Positions 51,701-60,460 of a stretch of 64,000 nt of DNA are shown here, piece after piece. The position numbers and the translations under genes were made by a program. Numbering within the stretch: the stretch's first letter is position 1; each line of letters starts with the position of its first letter. The stretch covers positions 256,516 to 320,515 of the forward strand of contig NC_018312.1 of the NCBI RefSeq assembly GCF_000234665.1. The letters are read 5' to 3'. The notes under the pieces were generated by a model that had not been told where the DNA came from, made no database searches, and worked only from the letters and a program-made list of their open reading frames with translations. The DNA is from Leishmania mexicana MHOM/GT/2001/U1103 (lineage: Eukaryota > Euglenozoa > Kinetoplastea > Trypanosomatida > Trypanosomatidae).

Positions 51701-52588
51701 GCCGGCGCTGGCGCGATCAACGACGAGGACAGCGTTGACATAAAGCATGAGACCCCCGACTCTCCTCTGAAAGTGGCGACAGACGTAAAGGCGGAGGAGG
51801 ATGAGAGAGTTCGGGAGGTTGGCGGCGGCGCAGCAGAGTCCGAGGTCGCATCAGCGAAGCGAGATGATGCAACCGAGGGGCGCGAGATCACGAGGGAAGA
51901 AGAGGCGGAAGCAGGCACAGATGACGGCGAAGGTGGTGACGAACAGGAGCAGCAGTTTGGCGATGAGCCGGCAGAGGAGGTCGCCGCGGGTGGCGAGCCT
52001 GAGGAGCGCGACGGCGATGCCCTCACTTTTGCCGGGAAGGAGCCGAATGGAGAAGGAGCAGATGAGGAAGCCCATCCACGGCAAGTGCGCGATGACACTG
52101 GCGCCGAGGACGAGGAGGCTGTGGGCGAGCATCACGCCGCCGAGGGGGTCCCCGAGGAAGAGCAGGACGATGCCCAGTCGAGAAAAGACGAACACACTAC
52201 ACAAGATCGCGTGGACGCGGCGCCACATCGCACCACCGCGGCCAGCACCAGCGAATTGGTAGAAGTGATGCCACAAGTGGAAATGAAAGGCAAGAAGAAG
52301 ACCAGGAAGCGTCCCTCGAAGAAGAGTGCACAGCGTGAGGTGCAGCAAGGTCCGCGTCAGGACGTGCACCAGCATCAGCAGCAGCAGCAGCAACAGCAGC
52401 CGAGTATCCTTGGTGAGTCCATCCTCGGGCACGTTGAGGCGGTGCAGCGACCGCCCGTATTTGACAGTGCAGCCGGCAACCCTTTCTCACATTACCCGCC
52501 TCCATCCGTGTTTCCGACCGAGCCGGCGAACCGACCGGTTTATGACGACAACCCGTTCTACTCCGGCTTTGGTTTTGAGGAGGAGTAG
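48752..52588 (+). CDS. Large coiled-coil protein with acidic tail and C-terminal NPF motifs
   Basis: 1,278 residues; no named family recognised. An acidic low-complexity stretch lies at about 88-112 (NEEAVDEADDDDDSNSGDGD). Long helical, Glu/Gln/Arg/Leu-rich segments follow at about 125-290, 330-450 and 820-960, the last with strong coiled-coil character (ETAETRAKFAETQAKLDRY). Residues about 985-1160 are very acidic. A Lys-rich patch (KGKKKTRKRPSKKS, about 1178-1191) and a Gln run (about 1208-1215) come next. The last 40 residues contain two NPF tripeptides (1243-1245 and 1267-1269) and end DDNPFYSGFGFEEE. NPF is the ligand of EH domains in endocytic adaptors, so a trafficking role is possible but inferential. 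The start ATG is the first after the predicted acceptor. No signal peptide or membrane segment. Confidence 0.8.
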   Translation: MDSIYSNPLADDEEVLASLTPVDSAQPQQPATTAVSISASADGQVQYEPAAVSTNEQWSLCHANLLEPAMAKTSVARAAEVQLTEPEADNEEAVDEADDDDDSNSGDGDDGAYAAEYRSLLFRVAEMEAQEQQRARQGGFALRMAQRETSLMTEVAAQQQVYLASQTCSASCLHASGGAKASTNASAESEKQIALSSASAWPSAEDVTADVATDARLACLAHRMEHAQLQYRRCTEAAALLRSHTRLMRAEAERQERWTAETEELLCRLHEDAGLADAVSTSAAEQRQEGLDCERPLTASPLAASPVNDMWQKQTNGLTTLGGTLAKVHTLFSDPECRTNMSIIATALTEVGRRCQCLLQELQALAEVELQTEADLRQRRVHALEWSLFAAHAQQALELRDLYSPMTLAEMRAMGLRKILLRRRQELQTVLTLVVLRSAERAVTAAASCSVRVPQPPCIFSSPPHEVTPEKMKAVTDTCTRHEGLRDRLLRELLYLKKCARRVLGAAWVSQTEATAIASLAATADTRGHSRMVEEVLVDNLRRASYDGLARLIAFVASTPKPPDERDDAARGNSRNPHEDVDAEGKTQDEGDGLAPLPRSHASAPVAPLATHVQVLSLLEAVQTRANSLVSLLAENAKHWQRTQDVVAEAEVCTHSSDDAWCRTAELLLRRCMDADAAEPLPSDTHSDDTDLHSPRTSPLLLQEQQLLDSLHASQATILEEINAALAQVHHRCTAPLEREKRDVALLIRLLQLSDEAAESEFQRGDASSADLLVTSTTPALESAMQLLTCAEDCERESDGVGKDRLLSQVRVPQLPLRVDAVQGTISALSANWKDSLVAETAETRAKFAETQAKLDRYAQYSMAEVPSLLEKALAEAKALQERAAECTARNSSAASLAAQIQQQRTLLTDTTTTERNVLAAAVQQARLEVKALQTQVAQVQKQKDLSAAESLHRCELGEAEAVAWKSLLLDDPGQHHAGNADGAGAGAINDEDSVDIKHETPDSPLKVATDVKAEEDERVREVGGGAAESEVASAKRDDATEGREITREEEAEAGTDDGEGGDEQEQQFGDEPAEEVAAGGEPEERDGDALTFAGKEPNGEGADEEAHPRQVRDDTGAEDEEAVGEHHAAEGVPEEEQDDAQSRKDEHTTQDRVDAAPHRTTAASTSELVEVMPQVEMKGKKKTRKRPSKKSAQREVQQGPRQDVHQHQQQQQQQQPSILGESILGHVEAVQRPPVFDSAAGNPFSHYPPPSVFPTEPANRPVYDDNPFYSGFGFEEE

Positions 52589-53425
52589 TTGAGCATCCGT
52601 GTGCAGCTCTTCTGCTGTCTTTGATTAGTTTCGCCTCTCTCTCGTCCGTTCGTGTGTCGTTTTGACTTGATGACTCTACCCCGCACGCACCCGCACCACC
52701 CATGCACGTACCCTCCGCACCTCTTCTCCCCCACCCCACCCCCACCCCGCCGCCCCAGCCACTGCGCAACCATTACGATGCTGGCAGGAGCGCGGTTCTA
52801 CGAGAGCAAGTAGAGATGGGTGGGGTGGGGGGCGCAGGGCAAAGGAGGACGGAAACGAATGCTCACGTGGAGAACGAGAGGCGCAGAGGGGGGCGATTAT
52901 GATTTAAGAAACTCTGAGAAGAAACGGTAAAGTTGACGTGAGAGGGTCAAACGTACGGCAGTGGCCACAGGTCTCTCCTCACCTTTGTGTGCCGCCGCTC
53001 GAGCAGATCTTCACTGCCCAGCCCCTCAGCCGCCGGCGAGACGCACATGCACAGTCTCGTGTCCTCCGCCTTCGATCGTTCGCCGTTGCGCGGGGTGGCG
53101 CATCGTGTCCTTCTTCTTTTGTTGTTTGCTGCCATGAAGCCCACCGCCCGCTTTGTGTTCTCTGTGCGTTTCTCACCTCCCCTTCCTGCTCATTGTTCGC
53201 CCATTTAACTCAGCGCATCTCCTCTTGCGCCGCCTTGCTCGGCCTCGCCGGTCGTCCTTCGTGCTCTTCAGTCTTGTTTGCCTGGAGGTGTATCTCTTCC
53301 CACCTACTTCTTTCGCACACCGCAGCGAAGTCATTGACGGATTGCTTAGCAGCCCTTCTACGTGCACTCGCACACCCGAACATACACGCACGCGCCGATC
53401 GGAAGAAAGCGACGCCAGTTGAATC
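52589..53425. other. Spacer between coiled-coil gene and GPI1 gene
   Basis: No gene or repeat family recognised. Purine-rich (52800-52930) then pyrimidine-rich (53100-53310) sequence leads to the GPI1 acceptor. Confidence 0.7.
53291..53325 (+). promoter_or_regulatory. Candidate spliced-leader acceptor, GPI1 gene
   Basis: A pyrimidine-rich stretch ends in CGCAG at 53321-53325. About 100 nt of ATG-free 5' UTR follow before 53426. Confidence 0.4.
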
Positions 53426-56068
53426 ATGCCGCTCTCCAGCACAACCGAAATCTGCATGCTGGTGTGGCCACTCTCGGCCGCCATGCAGATCCTGGGTCCG
53501 AAGGACTCTATTGCGTGGGTGGTGGGGTGGAATTACCGCAGCCTGTACATCATCGTGACCTGGTTTCTGCGCAACTGCACGTTACCGGAGGCGAAGGCGG
53601 AGTTGCAGCAAATCCGGTGTGCCCTGCAGAACTACAAGGGGCACATACCGGAGATACCGTACAGTAGCCTGAACATCCTCGGCTGCGTGTGGCCCAACAG
53701 CGCCCTCCCCAGCTGTAACTTGTGCTCCGTCGCGGAGGAGGAAGACATCCGCGGCGCCCGCAAGGGCAGCTATCTCTGGCTGGAGCTGCTTGAGGGGCCA
53801 GTGCTGGCGGAACTTTGGTGCTGTGGCGCGCGCGTGCAGCCCTGTCAGCTGCATGTCGTGCGGTGCGATCCGTCTAAGGCGCTTTCCATTCGCCCCACCA
53901 TCTTTTCGGCCACAGCACTCTACGGGGTGTCAGGCGTGCGACAGCTGCAGAGCGGCGTCGCGCCGGTGTGTGCACCAGGAGCGAATTCGAATCTGGAGGG
54001 TGTTCTTCTCCCGCAGGTCATGCGCAAAGAGGCAGAGCCGCGCGTACTCAAGCGACACCAGCAGCGCCGACGCCGCACCAGCGTCGTGAACGACTCCATC
54101 ACACTGGCCGCCGAAGACAGCTGCTTCTCCGACCGCGACACGGGCGAGCAGTCGAGTGTGCGGGCAGACAAGCGTTGGGGGACGGCCTTCAGTGACAACC
54201 TGAGTTTCACCGTTCAGGCCAACAGCTTCGGACAGGAAACGTCCTTCACCACCGAGCGGCATCGGAACAACTTCGTGCGCGACCGCCTAATATTAGCCCA
54301 GGAGGAGAGCCTGTCGCTCTCGGAGGGCGACGGCAGCGCGACGGCAGCGCCGATCGGCGTGACGACGCTCAGTGACTCGGAAATGGACCAACTAGACAGC
54401 AATGATCGGAGGTGGAGGGGGCAGTCGGCATTGCAGTTCGAGAAGCTCCTCGCGCAGAGTACACCGGCCCCATCGCAGAGCATTGCCCCGCCGCCGCCGG
54501 CGGGTATGCCGCCTCGCCTCGACTTTACCTCGACCACGGACAGGGCAGAGATGAGCGTCCTTTTGGCGACGATGCACGCTGGCCGACATGTGCGCCGCGT
54601 CATGCAGAAGGAGCAGTTGTTCAACTACGTGAAGGAGGACACCGTCGAGCCGCTGACGGGGGTGCTCAAGTACGCTGTCGACTTCATCTCCACCTACGTG
54701 GTGGGTCTCTTGAAGCTCCTGCGTTTCAGCAAGACAGCAGAGGTGCTGCTCTACCGGACCTCCGAGTTCGCACACTTTTTGTGCGCCGTCAGTTTCTCCA
54801 ACGACTCCTGCGGCCTCCATCCGGTGCTGCCGCACCAAGTCTCGTCCTCCGTCAATCACCGCTATGTCTGTATCTTTGGCTACGTCTCGCGCTGCGCAGT
54901 GGACCTGGTTCTCGGAGTGCTCGTCTACTTGTGCCTGTCAGCCTGTGGCCCTTCCCTCTATGCTGCCTCGCAGTACATGGCGCGCCACTGGCTGTATGAA
55001 GTGCACGCGTCCTACATGGACTGGTTCGACGGCTACCCGGCTGGGCTAAAGGTAAACGAGGACCTGAACATGGCCCTCTGCTTCTTCGCCAAGTGCGTGC
55101 TGGAAGTGTGGGATGCGCTGCTGAGATGGTCTCCTGCCACGCTGCCAAGCCTCGTCTCCTTCCAAGACGCCTCGGTGGCGGTGGAGGGGAACGTGTACAG
55201 CACAGTCGCCGGCGTCAGCACGGCGGGGACGTCGTCAACGTGGTTCTCCCCAGCATCCGAGGATCACCAGGCGGTGTACGAGTGGGTTAGCATGGCATTC
55301 CACCTGCGCATCTTCTGTCTTCTGGGCTGCAGCACCGCCGCTGCCCTCGTCTCTGACGTGACGGGGCTCGTCTCGCTGCACCTGCGCTTCCTTTACCACG
55401 CCATTGCGCTGCCATACTGCTTCGCCCGCGTTCTGCTGACAAACCTCTTTCGCCAGTTCTACGGCGTCAAGTACAACCCCCTGCGCAAGCGGTACGACAT
55501 TTACCATTTTCAGGTGGATCAGATGCTGGCTGGAACATTTCTCTTCGTCATCATCACCTTCCTTTTTCCAACGCTGACCGTGTACTACCTGTACTTTTCC
55601 TTTGTGCTGGCGACAATTTGGTACATGGAGACGTGCCTCGAGTCTATTGCCTACCTCTCGTTGCATGTGCCTATCCACCCGATCGTCTACTGGCTGTGTG
55701 CGCGGCATCGTCTCAGTGGCGGGGTGGCGCTCTCGAATCCTGTCATCACCAGCGTGCGTCGATTCCTCGGCTGTGGCAGCCGCCCAGGCCACGACGAGGA
55801 GGAGCTCGCCTCACACACGGTTGAGGTGACGGTGGAGGCGCTGCCGCTCCCACTATCGGCTATGCTGACTGATTTCTTCGTTGTCTTGGACATCATTATG
55901 ACTCGCCTGTGGCCGGCAAAGGTAGTTTCGTTGGTGCTGCGCGGCAAGATTGAGTACTTACCGAAAATGACAGACATTCTCGGGCCCCATCTTCTGACCA
56001 ACTGCGTGTCTCCACGGTGCACCCTCTGTACGCCGTCACCGGAGGACATGACCAAGACCCACAAATGA
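53426..56068 (+). CDS. GPI1: GPI1/PIG-Q subunit of the GPI-GlcNAc transferase
   Basis: 880 residues. Gpi1 (PIG-Q) stabilises the ER complex that transfers GlcNAc from UDP-GlcNAc to phosphatidylinositol, the first step of GPI anchor synthesis, which supplies Leishmania surface coat proteins. The C-terminal half is diagnostic: YMDWFDGYPAGLKVNEDLN (about 530-548) is the family signature block, and NPLRKRYDIYHFQVDQML (about 684-701) with a following hydrophobic FPTLTVYYLYFSFV segment matches the second conserved region. Membrane segments are visible at about 479-507, 625-672 and 699-733. The N-terminal 450 residues are divergent: a Trp/Cys-rich region up to about 180, then a hydrophilic linker (about 190-390) rich in Arg, Ser and Glu. 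The protein is longer than yeast Gpi1, mostly because of this part. Confidence 0.88.
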   Translation: MPLSSTTEICMLVWPLSAAMQILGPKDSIAWVVGWNYRSLYIIVTWFLRNCTLPEAKAELQQIRCALQNYKGHIPEIPYSSLNILGCVWPNSALPSCNLCSVAEEEDIRGARKGSYLWLELLEGPVLAELWCCGARVQPCQLHVVRCDPSKALSIRPTIFSATALYGVSGVRQLQSGVAPVCAPGANSNLEGVLLPQVMRKEAEPRVLKRHQQRRRRTSVVNDSITLAAEDSCFSDRDTGEQSSVRADKRWGTAFSDNLSFTVQANSFGQETSFTTERHRNNFVRDRLILAQEESLSLSEGDGSATAAPIGVTTLSDSEMDQLDSNDRRWRGQSALQFEKLLAQSTPAPSQSIAPPPPAGMPPRLDFTSTTDRAEMSVLLATMHAGRHVRRVMQKEQLFNYVKEDTVEPLTGVLKYAVDFISTYVVGLLKLLRFSKTAEVLLYRTSEFAHFLCAVSFSNDSCGLHPVLPHQVSSSVNHRYVCIFGYVSRCAVDLVLGVLVYLCLSACGPSLYAASQYMARHWLYEVHASYMDWFDGYPAGLKVNEDLNMALCFFAKCVLEVWDALLRWSPATLPSLVSFQDASVAVEGNVYSTVAGVSTAGTSSTWFSPASEDHQAVYEWVSMAFHLRIFCLLGCSTAAALVSDVTGLVSLHLRFLYHAIALPYCFARVLLTNLFRQFYGVKYNPLRKRYDIYHFQVDQMLAGTFLFVIITFLFPTLTVYYLYFSFVLATIWYMETCLESIAYLSLHVPIHPIVYWLCARHRLSGGVALSNPVITSVRRFLGCGSRPGHDEEELASHTVEVTVEALPLPLSAMLTDFFVVLDIIMTRLWPAKVVSLVLRGKIEYLPKMTDILGPHLLTNCVSPRCTLCTPSPEDMTKTHK

Positions 56069-56679
56069 CCAGTGGAAGTGTATGGACAAGGAAGGACGTG
56101 GCACTGTGCCATATCGCGCATGTGTGTCCCCTTGCTCTCCCTCTTTGGCACTGCACACCGACCTAGAAAACGAAAAAGAAACACAAGGCCGACGTTATCA
56201 TCCCCTCCCCACCTCCTCCCACAACCACCACCGTCAGCTCGCACGCTCTCCTGTATCACAAGGAAGTGCCGCACCTATTCTGACGGCGCGTTCGTATGCG
56301 TCTGTCTGTGTGGTGGTCGGCGGTACGCCGTTCTCCACTTGGAAACGGACATCGCACCGCTTCTCGTCGACGTGGAGCTAAATTCGCCTTAGCTGAGCCC
56401 AAAGAACCGCAGGGGCCCGTGGCGTGAGCTTGTCGCCCCCCCCCCCAGTGGACAAGTGCGCAATGCGGTTTGCTTTTCTTTCGCCTCCTGCTCTTGCGAA
56501 GCTGCGCAGATGCGAGCGTGAGCACAGCGTGTGGTGAATGCAATCACTTTCTTCCCTCTCACACATACTCTGCACCCTCTCTCTCCCTCCCCACACTCCA
56601 CCGTATCTCGTACTCTCTTTTTTCGGTGATTCATCGCCGAGTCGCGCGTCGTCGGTCAACACACACTGCTGAGTCCCTT

Positions 56680-56725
56680 GTATATATAATATATATACAT
56701 ATATATATATATATTATATTATATT
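56680..56725. repeat. AT-rich, largely palindromic microsatellite
   Basis: About 46 nt almost entirely of A and T, built of TA units with TAAT and ATTAT interruptions. Confidence 0.93.
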
Positions 56726-57880
56726 CTCTTGCGTTCATGTCACCACGCAATCAACAATACTCCCCCCTCCCCCTCCCCTCTCCTCCCCCCTCACACACAC
56801 ACATAATCAACATACGTGCGCCTTAGTCTCACGTTTTATTTTTTTTTCTTTTCACGTCCCCTGCGCGGGGTTTTGAGTGCTCTGTCTCTCTTTCTGTGTG
56901 CGCGTATTGCCGTGTATAGGTCCTTCGGTGTCGGTGTCCGTGTCTGGACTGCCACCCTCACCGAGCTCGTGTGGGTGTAACAAATAAAAATTAGACCAAT
57001 TAGGGTCAGTCTTGCTTCATCGTTGTTGATTCTGTGCCGCCCGGTTGTCTCTCTGCACCCGCAGCTTCGGCACGCAGACACACGCACGTGTGCCGTCTTA
57101 AATCTCTGTCTCTCTCGTTAGCCGTCTTACCTTCCCCCTTCTACTTCTGCGTTGCTTCCTCCTAGAGGAGCACCTCCGCACTCGGAGACGTCGCAGAGGG
57201 CGAGAGCGAGGTGCGTTGTTGTGCGTGTGCGTGTGTTGCCCGACAGTATCGGCGGGGGTTTGCTTTGTCGAGCACCCACCTCCGTCCCTTCCTCTCTCTC
57301 TCCTTCACCGTCTCTGTTCTCCGCCACACATCCCACTTCCATTTCGGCGTACATTGTATCTCTTGTGCCACCTTCAACTTTCTCTGTGTCTCTGACTGTC
57401 TCTGTGTCGGTTTGTGTGTATGTGTGTGCTATTTGTGTGCATGCAGGTGTTTCTTGCTCCTACAATCTCTCTAACAGTACCTTTGCTGTTGTTCTGTGTC
57501 CCTACGGTGCCCCGCACCACGCGCTCTTCTCTCCCCCTCCACTCCCCTCCCTCACTTACCCCCTCACCCCCTCTCTCTCCATCACCACCACCTCTTCTTG
57601 TTGCTGCACGGATTCTCTTACCTCTGCCTTCGCTCTCTTCTTCCTTTTCGATTTTGTTGCCCACTCTTAGGCACATCAACCTCGCTCTGTGCTTGCGCGT
57701 GTGCGTGGCTATTCGTCACGTCTACACACTCTCTCTCTCTGCAGCTGTATATTTCTTCCTCGCGCCTCGCCATACGCTCCCCGTCACGTCTCTTTCCTTT
57801 ATCGCACGCGCCCCCCCCCGCCCACCCACCCACCGTGAACGTCCTGTCGTTGTGCGTGGTGACGCAGAGCTACTGTCTCC

Positions 57881-57911
57881 CTCAACCCCTTTTTCTTTTT
57901 GTTCCTTTCAG
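57881..57911 (+). promoter_or_regulatory. Strong candidate spliced-leader acceptor, AMPK gene
   Basis: A C/T tract ends in TTTCAG at 57906-57911. The 5' UTR of about 100 nt has no ATG before 58013. Confidence 0.52.
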
Positions 57912-58012
57912 CGTCTTCCACCACCCCATTAGGTCACTGCGCGGCTGCACGTGAACCTCTCCTGTGAGACGCTTGCTTCCCTATTGCCAGCCATTTCGAA
58001 AAGCTGCACACA

Positions 58013-60460
58013 ATGGCACAGGCCGCGTACCCACCGTCGAGAGAGGGCAGCTACCCACACTCTCGTAGCGGTGGTCCCCACGCGAACCCGATGCTGCCCG
58101 AGCAGATGATCGGCAGCTACGTCATTCGCGAGACCATCGGCCGCGGTAGCTTTGGCAAGGTGAAGAAGGGGCGACACGTGCACACTGGAGAGTATGTCGC
58201 CATCAAGATCCTCAACCGCCAAAAACTCAAGTCCGCGAACATGGACAAGAAGATCCACCGCGAGATCGAAATTCTGCAGCTGTTCTCTCACCCGAACATC
58301 TGCCGTCTCTATGAGGTCATTTCTACCCCTACGGATATGTACCTTATTATGGAGTACGTGGAAGGCGGAGAGCTGTACGACTACATTGTCCAGAAGGGCC
58401 GCGTGCGGGAAAGTGAGGCGCGTTACATCTTCCAGCAGATTGTGTGCGCGATCGAATACTGCCACCACTTCCGCGTCGTGCATCGTGACCTGAAGCCAGA
58501 GAACATTCTGCTGGGAACTGGGCTGCAGGTAAAGCTGATTGACTTTGGTCTTTCGAACATCACGAAGGATGGCGAGTTCCTCGCGACGTCGTGCGGGTCG
58601 CCCAACTACGCCGCACCGGAGGTCATTTCAGGTAAACTGTACTTTGGCCCAGAGGTGGATGTATGGTCTTGTGGCGTCATTCTCTACGCACTGCTCTGCG
58701 GGTGCCTGCCGTTCGACGAGGATAGCATCCCGCTCCTTTTCAGCAAGATCAAGAAAGGCAAGTACACCATCCCATCCAACATGCAGACGGGGCCGCGGGA
58801 GCTCATTCAGCAGATCCTCGTCGTGGATCCACTCGTGCGGCTGACCGTCCCGCAGATCCGCGACAACGCCTGGTTCAATCAGCGCCTGCCAATGCGGTTG
58901 TCGTACAGTGAGTCCATCTTCAGCGTGAAGGAAGACCGCATTTTATCGGTGCTGGTGAGCGAAACCGCGAAGCGACTGGGGGTGCGGGACAGAGATGTGC
59001 GCAAGGAGCTCGAGCTTGGCTACGGGGTCGCCTTTGTCGCCTATAATATTCTGTTGGACGCACGCCGCCGTCGCGAGATTGCGGCGGAAGTGCGCGAGCT
59101 TGGCATGTCCGGCGATGAGTCCCGCGGGGTGAACCACGTCATCGGCGCACAGCAGACGAAGTTTCAGCCCAAGGCGACGGAGCGGGAACTCAACATGGGC
59201 CTCATGCTGACGCAGAGCCCCGCGATGGTGGTGCTGCTCGACGAAGAAGACGCCACGAGGAACAAGTGGGCCTACAACCGCGGCTACTTCGTGCCCGCTT
59301 CCGTCGCAACCCTTGGCGACCCAACAAAGGTGAGCGATGCGAGCCTCAGTGATGGCAGCGGCAATGGTGGTCCAGGCGGGTCGGTCGCAGTCGGCTCCTT
59401 CCGTATCACTTCCAAGATGTGTTCCGGATCTCTGGTTGGCTCCGGCAGTGTAGGCTCTTCCTCGTATGCGCCAGGCAGTCTGCGCGGCGCGGCTGGGCCC
59501 ACGGGCGGCAGCAGCAGCTACCGACGTGCTGGCATGCAGAGCAGCACTGGTGGAACCGCCGCTTCGCAGCTAGGGGCGAACCTCAGCGACCAGCCGCGCG
59601 TCGGATCTGTAGCCCGCAAGCACGCCATGTACACCGCGGAGGAGGAGCAGTTTATTGTGGAGAACAACTACGGCTGGCGCATCGGTATCATGACGGACTG
59701 GCGGGCAGAGCAGGCGCTTTCCGCCATCTATGACGTCCTGCGCACCTTCGAAATGCAGTGGAAGGTGGTCTCGCCCTTCCGCCTCTTGGCACGGTCAACG
59801 GCCGAGACATGGAGTGTGGTGGCGGACTCGACGAAAAGTCCCAACGCGTCCACGCGCCGAAACACGCTAAGCACCTACTCCGCTGAATCCTCTGCACCGA
59901 TCCGCATTGGCTGCAGCAGCGGTGCCGCAGGGAGCGGCAGCAGTGACGATCACGAGGACGGAGACATCGCTGGTAGCACGCAACGCGACGAGGAGTGCAT
60001 CCACTCACACATAGCCCGCACACGCCGGCCAGGCGCTGCGGCTCGCAGCGTCGGGAGTGCACCAGGTGGTGGCTTCAGCACTAGCACGAGCCAGGCCGCG
60101 CGCGGCAACTATTTCGGCGGCCTACAGGACGGAGACGAGGAAGCGGCGATGGTCTCTGGAAGCGCAGCGTCGGGAGTGCTGCCGCCGGCGCATGTGATGG
60201 AGAGCGGGTCTGAGTCGACGTTCTCGCTGCGTGACCGACGCGGCGCGTCCCTACCAGGGAGCGCCGCTGTTTCTACCTCCGCAGTTGCGGAACGAGCCTC
60301 ACCGCCGGCAAACCCTGTCGTTCTTTCCCTCTACTTCTTTCGCATTCACGAGCGGCACGATAAAGGTTACCTGGTGGATTTCAAGGTCGTGCGCAATGCC
60401 ATGGTCGCCGCGGACCTGGTGCTTCTTCTCTCTGATGCGCTGGTCAGGAAGTTGGGCTGA
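58013..60460 (+). CDS. AMPK/SNF1 alpha catalytic subunit
   Basis: 815 residues. The kinase domain (about 35-290) has the glycine loop IGRGSFGKV, Lys65 in VAIK, HRDLKPEN (D159), DFGLS (D177) and the AMPK-type activation loop FLATSCGSPNYAAPE with T192 at the position phosphorylated by upstream kinases. A segment near 305-350 (SVLVSETAKRLGVRDRDVRKEL) fits the UBA-like autoinhibitory domain. The C-terminal beta-binding domain is split: NYGWRIGIMTDWRAEQALS through KVVSPFRLL (about 550-595) and VVLSLYFFRIHE through VRKLG (about 768-815). Long Ser/Gly-rich inserts (about 440-530 and 600-765) separate these parts, which makes it larger than the animal protein (about 550). AMPK senses low energy with beta and gamma partners, which are not in this window. 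All catalytic residues are present. Confidence 0.94.
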   Translation: MAQAAYPPSREGSYPHSRSGGPHANPMLPEQMIGSYVIRETIGRGSFGKVKKGRHVHTGEYVAIKILNRQKLKSANMDKKIHREIEILQLFSHPNICRLYEVISTPTDMYLIMEYVEGGELYDYIVQKGRVRESEARYIFQQIVCAIEYCHHFRVVHRDLKPENILLGTGLQVKLIDFGLSNITKDGEFLATSCGSPNYAAPEVISGKLYFGPEVDVWSCGVILYALLCGCLPFDEDSIPLLFSKIKKGKYTIPSNMQTGPRELIQQILVVDPLVRLTVPQIRDNAWFNQRLPMRLSYSESIFSVKEDRILSVLVSETAKRLGVRDRDVRKELELGYGVAFVAYNILLDARRRREIAAEVRELGMSGDESRGVNHVIGAQQTKFQPKATERELNMGLMLTQSPAMVVLLDEEDATRNKWAYNRGYFVPASVATLGDPTKVSDASLSDGSGNGGPGGSVAVGSFRITSKMCSGSLVGSGSVGSSSYAPGSLRGAAGPTGGSSSYRRAGMQSSTGGTAASQLGANLSDQPRVGSVARKHAMYTAEEEQFIVENNYGWRIGIMTDWRAEQALSAIYDVLRTFEMQWKVVSPFRLLARSTAETWSVVADSTKSPNASTRRNTLSTYSAESSAPIRIGCSSGAAGSGSSDDHEDGDIAGSTQRDEECIHSHIARTRRPGAAARSVGSAPGGGFSTSTSQAARGNYFGGLQDGDEEAAMVSGSAASGVLPPAHVMESGSESTFSLRDRRGASLPGSAAVSTSAVAERASPPANPVVLSLYFFRIHERHDKGYLVDFKVVRNAMVAADLVLLLSDALVRKLG

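Larger units (their letters stand above)
56069..58012. other. Spacer between GPI1 gene and AMPK gene
   Basis: Contains a C run near 56438, the AT-rich tract at 56680-56725, and about 1 kb of dense CT-rich DNA ending at the AMPK acceptor. No SIDER-like repeat and no credible gene. Confidence 0.72.
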
